NCBI GenBank assembly: GCA_017540285.1
Contig: JAFYBI010000318.1
Span: 1 to 6,269 of the forward strand
Reading direction: 5' to 3'
From: Clostridia bacterium
GTDB taxonomy: Bacteria; Bacillota; Clostridia; Oscillospirales; CAG-272
DNA: 6,269 nucleotides
In this document: one piece after another, positions 6,138-6,269 of the stretch
Layout of the letters: each line of letters begins with the position of its first letter
How positions within the stretch are numbered: position 1 is the first letter of the stretch
Made by a program: the position numbers and the translations under genes
Notes under the pieces: model-generated
Told to the model about the DNA's origin: nothing
Seen by the model: the letters and a program-made list of their open reading frames with translations, nothing else
Databases searched by the model: none

Positions 6138-6142
6138 GGTCA

Positions 6143-6166
6143 GAGAAAGCTCTGCGGAGCTTTCTC
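6143..6166. repeat. Perfect 10-bp hairpin
   Basis: GAGAAAGCTC (6143-6152) and GAGCTTTCTC (6157-6166) pair perfectly around a TGCG tetraloop. The sequence closely resembles the terminator stem at 5999-6020 (GAGAAGGCC with loop TCGC). No T-tract follows on the plus strand. On the minus strand it is followed by TGACCTTTTCC, a poor U-tract. It may be a degenerate terminator or a dispersed palindrome. Confidence 0.6.
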
Positions 6167-6196
6167 CCATTGATTTGCTGTCCTACGCGGACGGCG

Positions 6197-6226
6197 GACA
6201 AGAGGACCGGCCGCGGCCCTCTTGTC
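6197..6226. repeat. Perfect 9-bp hairpin with palindromic GC apex
   Basis: GACAAGAGG (6197-6205) pairs perfectly with CCTCTTGTC (6218-6226). The 12-nt interior is itself nearly palindromic (CCGGCCGCGG). No T-tract flanks it, so it is not a typical terminator. Confidence 0.55.
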
Positions 6227-6237
6227 AATCACCCCGG

Positions 6238-6260
6238 CCCAAGGCCTTTCCCGCCTTGGG
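6238..6260. repeat. Perfect 8-bp hairpin at the right edge
   Basis: CCCAAGGC (6238-6245) pairs with GCCTTGGG (6253-6260) around a 7-nt loop. What follows past 6269 is not visible, so its role is open. Together with the preceding hairpins it makes 6041-6260 an unusually structured non-coding stretch. I see no gene in 6001-6269. Confidence 0.5.
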
Positions 6261-6269
6261 AATCCACCC

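Noticed and set aside
5086..6228. A 380-residue open frame on the minus strand
   Set aside because: It is antisense to the methyltransferase, runs through the terminator and hairpin cluster, and shows low-complexity Arg/Asp/His composition.

Overview
The window looks like a G+C-rich chromosomal segment of an uncultured, probably spore-forming member of the Clostridia (Bacillota). The lineage call is inference. It rests on a SPOCS/DUF3794 protein with a C-terminal LysM-like tail (a family of endospore formers), strong AGGAGG-type Shine-Dalgarno sites, a sigma-A-type and a sigma-E-type promoter, and an MBOAT/SGNH pair of the sort common in Gram-positive gut bacteria. No mobile-element gene, CRISPR array, tRNA or rRNA was found.

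Layout. Positions 1-458 carry no credible gene. They hold a long terminator-like hairpin (11-65), a MITE-like or REP-like imperfect palindrome of about 150 bp with small hairpins in both arms (122-273), and unassigned spacer. A minus-strand gene (459-1943) encodes a 494-residue SipL-like SPOCS/LysM protein. The 274-bp divergent intergenic region (1944-2217) holds a candidate sigma-E promoter facing left (1982-2010) and a good extended -10 sigma-A promoter facing right (2062-2090).

The rightward promoter precedes three co-directional genes: a membrane-bound O-acyltransferase (2218-3654); its probable partner, a membrane-anchored SGNH-fold acyltransferase/esterase (3674-5071); and a compact cobalamin-type homocysteine S-methyltransferase domain protein (5143-6000). 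The first two are 19 nt apart and probably form one cell-surface acylation system, with the MBOAT moving an acyl group across the membrane and the SGNH protein placing it on an extracellular polymer. The methyltransferase follows after 71 nt with no terminator between, so it may be co-transcribed, although no functional link is evident. A terminator overlapping its stop codon (5999-6027) closes the unit. The last 240 bp are non-coding and packed with perfect hairpins.

No wholly new system is demonstrated. The best leads are the sigma-E-like promoter on the SPOCS gene, a Glu-to-Gln change at a conserved active-site position of the methyltransferase, the shortened LysM tail, the unidentified substrate of the MBOAT/SGNH pair, and the hairpin-rich intergenic repeats at both ends.
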